Positions 58,676 through 64,000 of a stretch of DNA of 64,000 bases are shown here, piece after piece. Each line of letters begins with the position of its first letter. Position 1 is the stretch's first letter. The notes under the pieces were generated by a model that made no database searches, was not told the DNA's origin, and saw only the letters and a program-made list of their open reading frames with translations. Source of the stretch: Plasmodium brasilianum (lineage: Eukaryota; Apicomplexa; Aconoidasida; Haemosporida; Plasmodiidae); assembly GCF_023973825.1 (NCBI RefSeq), contig NC_090125.1:1423501-1487500 (forward strand), written 5' to 3'. A program made the translations under genes and the position numbers.

Positions 58676-60882
58676 ATGAATAACATAACATTATTTAGTT
58701 TCTTTGTATTTATTACTATAAGTAATTATACACTAACCTGCTTAAAAAGAGAAGAAATCGTAAAGGATAATTTAAAAATTTTAATAGGAAATTTAAATGA
58801 AAGTATAAAATTAAATTGTGAGTTGTCCAAAACTATTCATATTTTAGATGCTAGTTATGGAAATCCATCCGTTGATAACTTTCTGATAAAAAAAAGTTAT
58901 TTCGTAAATAATGTTACTATTTAAATATGCATATTCTATATATAATATGCTTCGTCTAATAGATACACACATACATACATGTATATATACACACATATGT
59001 ACATGTATATATACACGCATACGTACATGTATATATACACACATACGTACATGTATATATACACACATACGTACATGTATATATACACACATACGTACAT
59101 GTGTATGTGCATCCGTTTGTACCCCTTATTTGTTCCTCTAAAAAAGAATAATGTTACAAATTTTTACATGAGCTGATTTTTCCCAGGTTCATTAGATGCA
59201 CCACACACATTACCAGTTGTCCAAATGATGTGTGAAGGGAAAGAAAATTGCGACGTACAAATAAAAACTAGAATAGTCATTATATTAATGCTGTTTTTTA
59301 AAATAAAAAACAATGAATTGTTAATAAAAAGATAGCACTAAATGAGTTTTATTGTTCTCTTTTTTCTCTTTCTCTTTTTACTCATATTTCTCTATTTACT
59401 CATATTTCTCTATTTACTCATTTTTTTTTTTTTTTTTTAAGATAAATGTAAATAACGAAACATTCAAAATTCTCTCTTTGATAAAAGATTTTCACAAACT
59501 TGTAATAAAATATTCTTGTGTGTCGTTTAAACGAAAATCCTTCCCTTCATGTATAATTATAGCACTATATATTTACACTTTCAAAATAAGAAAAATAAAT
59601 TGCACTTTATAAAATATCTGTAATCTTTTTGTATCCACATATATATTATATACATGTATATACACTATTTTCTGTTTTATTTGATATAGACAAAATAAAA
59701 GCGAAGAGAGGCAACGACAATACTTGGAATATAGAATTTCAAGGTTTTTTCCAAAAACAGTGAAAAAAATAAAATAAAATAAAATAAAATAAAACAATTA
59801 AGTTTTGATAAAAACAATGAAAATTCTAATGAAAATATCGAATTTTATTTATTTTTTTTTATGGCTTTTCTAGGAGAAGCATCAAATAAAGAACTATATC
59901 TTCATGTGCACGACATGTAAATTGTAACAATGCCAGACGTTTATAACGTTATATGTATATGCGTATTCTTATACAAACACATATATGTATACATATATAT
60001 ATATATATATATATGATTTCCCTTTTTTGCACCATTTTTCAACAATGTAGTTCTTTTTCTCATTTCTGTTATTTATAGAAATGCAATTTGTGAAAAACCA
60101 TTGCTTAAAAAAAAATACATAGACGTAAATGAGGCAGAACAGGAGTAATACAAAAAAATGCACTGAATTACAGTGCATATATGTTTTACATTTATTTGCA
60201 TTTTACTTTTATTTGTATTTTCCTTTTATTTGCATTTTACTTTTATATGTATTTTACTTTCATTTGCATTTTACTTTCATTTGCATTTTACTTTTATTTG
60301 TATCTTACTTTTATTTGTATCTTACTTTTATTTGTATCTTACTTTTATTTGTATCTTACTTTTATTTGTATCTTACTTTTATTTGTATCTTACTTTTATT
60401 TGTATCTTACTTTTATTTGTATCTTACTTTTATTTGTATATTACTTTTATTTGTATCTTACTTTTATTTATATCTTACTTTTATTTTTTATTTTTTATTT
60501 TTACGTTCCGTTTTCTCGCTTTACTTTGCACTGTTATATTTTATTTTACTTTCATTTATCAGGTGTAACACCATAAAAAAATGTGTATATATAATTTTTA
60601 ATATTGACGGGTACACATTATGCGAATCGCCTTTTTACAAAGATGCAACAATACAAAAAAATGCGAAAGTAATTCGAAGATATTCCAAAAAAAAAAAAAA
60701 ACAAAAAAAAGATTTAAGATAAAAAATAAAACAAAATTGCTTAATACATATTTATATTTATAAAAATAAATTTTTTCCTTTTTGTTTTTTCTTATTTTTT
60801 AGATTTACATCAAAATGTCTTACAGTAAAGGAAAAAAAACTATATTTTTTCTGGAGAGTTTTTTATTTTTAGATATAGAGTT

Positions 60883-60923
<41 letters not shown>

Positions 60924-61903
60924 AATAGTGAAATAATGTAATTTTCTTTTTTTTTCTTTTTTTTTTTTATAAGTTAGTGGAAACATACCTGAAAATTATG
61001 ACGTCTTTCCTAACTTTCAAGGTGGAAAAAAAAAAAAAAAATTTCCATTAGTCATAAATGTGTTATAAACTTCAGCTATTAAAGTTTTAGGCTCGCACAA
61101 TGATATAACAAATACATGGTTCTTTTTTTACTATAATATTTCAAGGAGTTTGTGAGAAGAATGAAGTTATGTATGAAATGGATGCAGCTCTAAGCTTAGA
61201 AGATGTTTATAGTAACATGAAATATATATACAGCATATATAAAACCACGTCAGATATGAAATATACGTAACATTTTTTTTTTTTTTTTTTTTTTTTAATC
61301 ATCCTTCTTAGAGAAGTGTAAAGAGATCAATTGTGACTATTTCACAGTAATACTTTTTAACAATTTGAAAAATCATAATTTCACATACATTTATTTTTTT
61401 ATTTTCACTTTTAATTTCATTTTTAATTTCATTTTTAATTTAATTTTCATTTTTAATTTCATTTTTAGTTTCATTTTCATTTTCATTTTTAATTTCATTT
61501 TCATTTTTAATTTCATTTTCATTTTCATTTTTAGATGTCTACTGCTAATGGGTTCGAAGGCAATTCTTATTTCTTAAAAAAAAAGAAAAAAGAAAATACA
61601 TAACTTGTTCATAATTTTTTATAAATTTTTTTTTCTTTTTCCCCCATTTTGACTATAAGTGTAAAAGGAGCATCTAAAAATTTCCGCAATTATGCTTGGT
61701 TTTGTAAAGGTTTCCCTAAATACGTAAGTTTTTTTGTAAACACTCGAAAGTGGAAAAATATGTTCACATATATTTATATATTACCAAGTAAGAAGGAACA
61801 AACATGCTGTATAATATATTAAAAACAGTTCATAAAAAAAAAAATTACCTTGATTTAGGTTTCTCATGAGGGCTTCATTTTTGGGAAAAATAATAAAAAG
61901 TAA
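58676..61903 (+). CDS. Secreted SUEL-type lectin-domain protein, 14 exons
   Basis: Assembled by hand. Exons: 58676-58895, 59187-59275, 59442-59550, 59690-59743, 59874-59916, 60079-60144, 60563-60668, 60803-60824, 60974-61021, 61146-61211, 61312-61346, 61535-61551, 61660-61723, 61859-61903. All are GT-AG and in phase; the sum is 984 bases, exactly 328 codons. It starts with a signal peptide (MNNITLFSFFVFITISNYTL). The first part matches the SUEL / galactose-lectin pattern across three exons: LNCELSKTIHILDASYG, VVQMMCEGKENCDVQI and KLVIKYSC. Two later Cys-containing units look related to each other and distantly PAN/apple-like (NEAEQECNTIKKCVYIIFNIDGYTLC and SLEDVYKKCKEINCDYFTMST). Weak points are the exon 1 donor (A/GTTATT), the exon 9 acceptor and the 3' end: a donor at 61900 could lead to further exons up to about 62.6 kb. 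Likely a secreted adhesive or surface protein. Confidence 0.7.
58966..59106. repeat. 24-bp minisatellite in intron 1 of the SUEL gene
   Basis: About five copies of ACATGTATATATACACACAT plus ACGT, period 24 bases. It lies between the exon 1 donor and the acceptor TTTTTCCCAG at 59186. Confidence 0.9.
60184..60490. repeat. 17-bp minisatellite in intron 6 of the SUEL gene
   Basis: About 17 copies of TATCTTACTTTTATTTG and related TGCATTTTACTTTTATT units. The 17-base period shifts the reading frame every copy, so the apparent open frames here are artefacts of an intron. Confidence 0.9.
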
Positions 61904-63022
61904 TAACATATTACCAAAAAGAAAAAGAATATATATCACGCTTTGTAGTTGTAGATGTACTTGCAGGTGAACTTGTAGTTTTATATTAATATATTACAGT
62001 AAATTTTTCAAAAAAATAAATATAACATTATTTTATTGGTATATTCGTTAAAATCTGTTTTTGTTCTAATATTATTTGTAGCTCAAAAAACCCTAAGCAA
62101 AGATTAAGTAAAAAAAAAAAAAAGAAGGAAAAGGAGGAAGGAAATATACAATTCTATATAAACAACGAAATTTTGAATTTTGAATTTTGAATTTTGAATT
62201 TTATATCAGTGTTGTTACATTTACGTTTTTTCTTTAAAATAAATCATTAACTGAACGTGAGATCTACATTTTCAATATAAATATATGTACATATATATAT
62301 ATACATATGTACTTATATACATACATACATACAAACATGCATATACACATACATATTGCACACTATGCTTTAATTTTTTATTGTTTTTTCCTTGTTCCCT
62401 CAAAAAAAAGTTCTAAAGGGTTTTGAAGGACCTTTAAATTGAAAGTAGGAGAAGGAAATTTTTTTTTTTTTTATCACATATACATAAATCCTCATTTGTA
62501 TATATGTAAATGCATTACTTTTTGTTATTATTATATAATTTTTTTTTTTTTTTAATAAGAAATTTTGGATCTAGCAATTTTCCATTTTGTTTATATAACG
62601 TTATCATTTATACAGATAGGAAAAAAAAAATAAAAAAAATAAAATAATAAGAAAATAAAGCAGTCACTCATCGGGGAGATGCAAAAATTGTTATCAAAAA
62701 AAAAGAATACATATATATATATATATATATGTATGTTGTGAGTATACTGTATATTTCATTTTGTTAATTTCGTTATTTTCGTTATTTTCGTTATTTTCGT
62801 TATTTTCGTTAATTTCGTTATTTTCGTTAATTTCGTTATTTTCGTTAATTTCGTTAATTTTGTTAATTTCGTTAATTTCGTTAATTTTGTTAATTTCGTT
62901 AATTTTGTTAATTTTGTTAATTTTTTTTTTTTTTTTTTTTTTTAAATGCTTTCGTTAAAGTACTCCTGAGTTCTTATGCATAAATAACGAACTTCCTCGC
63001 TTATTAACTTTCTTCATCAAGG
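61904..63022. other. Region between the SUEL gene and the neurochondrin-like gene
   Basis: AT-rich with a 7-bp repeat (GAATTTT, 62168-62200), TA/CA microsatellites and a 9-bp repeat. Exon-like pieces with splice signals (from 62082 and from about 62562, the latter including FGSSNFPFCLYN) hint that the SUEL gene may be longer, but no chain is forced. Confidence 0.45.
62764..62922. repeat. 9-bp minisatellite upstream of the neurochondrin-like gene
   Basis: About 17 copies of GTTATTTTC / GTTAATTTC / GTTAATTTT, followed by a poly(dT) run, ending 80 bases before the start codon at 63023. Confidence 0.9.
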
Positions 63023-64000
63023 ATGTATACATATGCGATGGAAAAAGGAGTAAATGTTGTAAACGAAAACAACGAAATAAAAAGGATTTTGAAAAATATA
63101 AAAGATAGTGAAAATACGAAAGATAAGTTTGCTAACATTTTAAAGTTGACGAAAAACACCAAGGATTTAAAAGAAAAGGATAAAATTAGTGTTCTAAAAG
63201 CAATAGATGTGGAATTTCTTTGTTTATTATTACGTTCAAAATATGAGTTTAAATTATTTACTCTTCGTTTAATTAATAGCTTAATAGCAAATTCTACTGT
63301 TATTCATTTAAAAAAATGCATACCTTTTATTATTCCTGATGTTCATAATTATTTAACGTATATAAAAAAGGTAAATAGGAAAATAAACAAAACTAAAAAG
63401 GCAATAAAAAGTTGTAGTCACTTAGAAAGGGGGCGTAATCAAGAGCGCAATGATGAACGAACATGTGTAAGGAATAGTTGGAGTAGTGAGGAAAAGCATA
63501 CGGATGAGGAGAAGCATACGGATGAGGAGATGCATACGGATGAGGAGAAGCATACGGATGAGGAGAAGCATACGGATGAGGAAAAACATAGCGATGCGCT
63601 AGAAGTTTGGGATAGTATAAAAGACATGAACTCGTTTTATATCGAATTTTTAACTTTTTTTTTGAAAATTGAACCATTTTTAAAGAAAGATGAAATGATT
63701 GTGGTAAGCAACTATTTCGACTCCAAAAATTATGATATTGATGTTGATGTGGAAATGTACTTTTTTTGCAAAAGCTTAAGAAAAAAGTTTAGAGCAGAAA
63801 ATGTTACAAGTAGCAAAGGTGATGTAATTATTAAAAAGTCCGATAATGAGAACAACTGTAAGTTGAATAATGAAAAAAGAGAAGAAGTAGTCAACAATAT
63901 GGTTAGTGAATTAGATGGTAGCAGTGAGGATGGTCTGTATACATATTCTACGGCATGTTCAGATGATAAGGAATACGTTAATTCTGAAAAGGATGTCCTT
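63023..64000 (+). CDS. Neurochondrin-like protein, cut by the right edge
   Basis: Open from the ATG at 63023 (a second ATG is at 63038) to the window end, 326 codons seen. The first 110 residues look like an alpha-helical repeat protein: KFANILKLTKNTKDLKEKDKIS, VLKAIDVEFLCLLLRSK and LFTLRLINSLIANSTVIHLK. They follow the start of the neurochondrin family pattern (KFA.LLLVTK..., I..AIGF.FL.RLLRS, then LA.SILS.F). That is recognition by eye and could be wrong; any ARM/HEAT-type protein is the alternative. An 18-bp repeat at 63488-63594 encodes DEEKHT units, and a charged, probably disordered stretch follows. Cellular role unknown in Plasmodium. Confidence 0.6.
   Translation, partial: MYTYAMEKGVNVVNENNEIKRILKNIKDSENTKDKFANILKLTKNTKDLKEKDKISVLKAIDVEFLCLLLRSKYEFKLFTLRLINSLIANSTVIHLKKCIPFIIPDVHNYLTYIKKVNRKINKTKKAIKSCSHLERGRNQERNDERTCVRNSWSSEEKHTDEEKHTDEEMHTDEEKHTDEEKHTDEEKHSDALEVWDSIKDMNSFYIEFLTFFLKIEPFLKKDEMIVVSNYFDSKNYDIDVDVEMYFFCKSLRKKFRAENVTSSKGDVIIKKSDNENNCKLNNEKREEVVNNMVSELDGSSEDGLYTYSTACSDDKEYVNSEKDVL
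63488..63594 (+). repeat. 18-bp coding minisatellite (EEKHTD units)
   Basis: Six near-identical 18-base units encoding EEKHTD (once EEMHTD, last EEKHSD) inside the neurochondrin-like gene. It is in frame, so copy-number changes would not break the protein. Confidence 0.9.

Noticed and set aside
60129..60722. Long repetitive open frames in three plus-strand frames
   Set aside because: The 17-bp repeat keeps several frames open at once; the region is intron 6 of the SUEL gene apart from exon 6's last bases and exon 7.
1..64000. tRNA genes, transposons, CRISPR arrays or bacterial-type operons
   Set aside because: Looked for on both strands; no tRNA cloverleaf, transposase or direct-repeat/spacer pattern was seen, and the genome is eukaryotic.

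Overview
This window is AT-rich nuclear DNA of a malaria parasite (Plasmodium). The evidence is low-complexity Asn/Lys-rich reading frames several kilobases long, short GT-AG introns full of microsatellites, long poly(dA)/poly(dT) tracts, and a gene set I recall as lying around the chromosome 13 centromere of P. falciparum (BRCA2, proteasome beta2, PRPP synthetase, UPF3, NMNAT). I cannot fix the species. Base composition and intergenic length suggest a non-Laverania parasite such as P. malariae or P. ovale, which is inference only. One 100-N assembly gap lies at 45828-45927.

Layout. 1-9230 (-): BRCA2, three exons seen, 3' end beyond the left edge. 10995-11807 (-): proteasome subunit beta type-7 (beta2). 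15138-22436 (+): a 2432-residue protein with what I read as an INCENP IN-box, so probably the Aurora-kinase scaffold of the chromosomal passenger complex. 22437-33461: an 11-kb zone without long reading frames. At its centre, about 27040-29610, is a nearly pure A+T block that begins with a 92-bp tandem array; this is the probable centromere. The right flank is not empty: on the minus strand at 31190-32335 I could assemble a six-exon, 148-residue gene whose junctions all keep frame and which carries a Dpy-30-like motif. Weaker spliced candidates lie at 23258-23782 and 30468-30645.

Beyond the centromere: 33462-35108 (-) PRPP synthetase; 38028-38915 (+) UPF3; 39896-40519 (-) NMN adenylyltransferase; 42052-45289 (-) a three-exon BTB-BACK protein; 46647-47543 (+) an unrecognised coiled-coil protein; 49860-54878 (-) an unrecognised 1672-residue Lys/Glu-rich protein, perhaps with one more C-terminal exon at 49428-49621; 56534-57322 (-) an Rpr2/Rpp21-like RNase P subunit; 58676-61903 (+) a secreted 14-exon protein with a SUEL-type lectin domain; and 63023 to the right edge (+) a neurochondrin-like protein.

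The genes are independent housekeeping or parasite genes, not operons. Several concern chromosome maintenance (BRCA2, INCENP, the centromere) or nucleotide and NAD supply (PRPP synthetase, NMNAT). The most interesting material is the hidden spliced gene beside the centromere, a repeated EFLEIY-type motif array in BRCA2, the IN-box protein beside the centromere, and the many-exon SUEL lectin gene.
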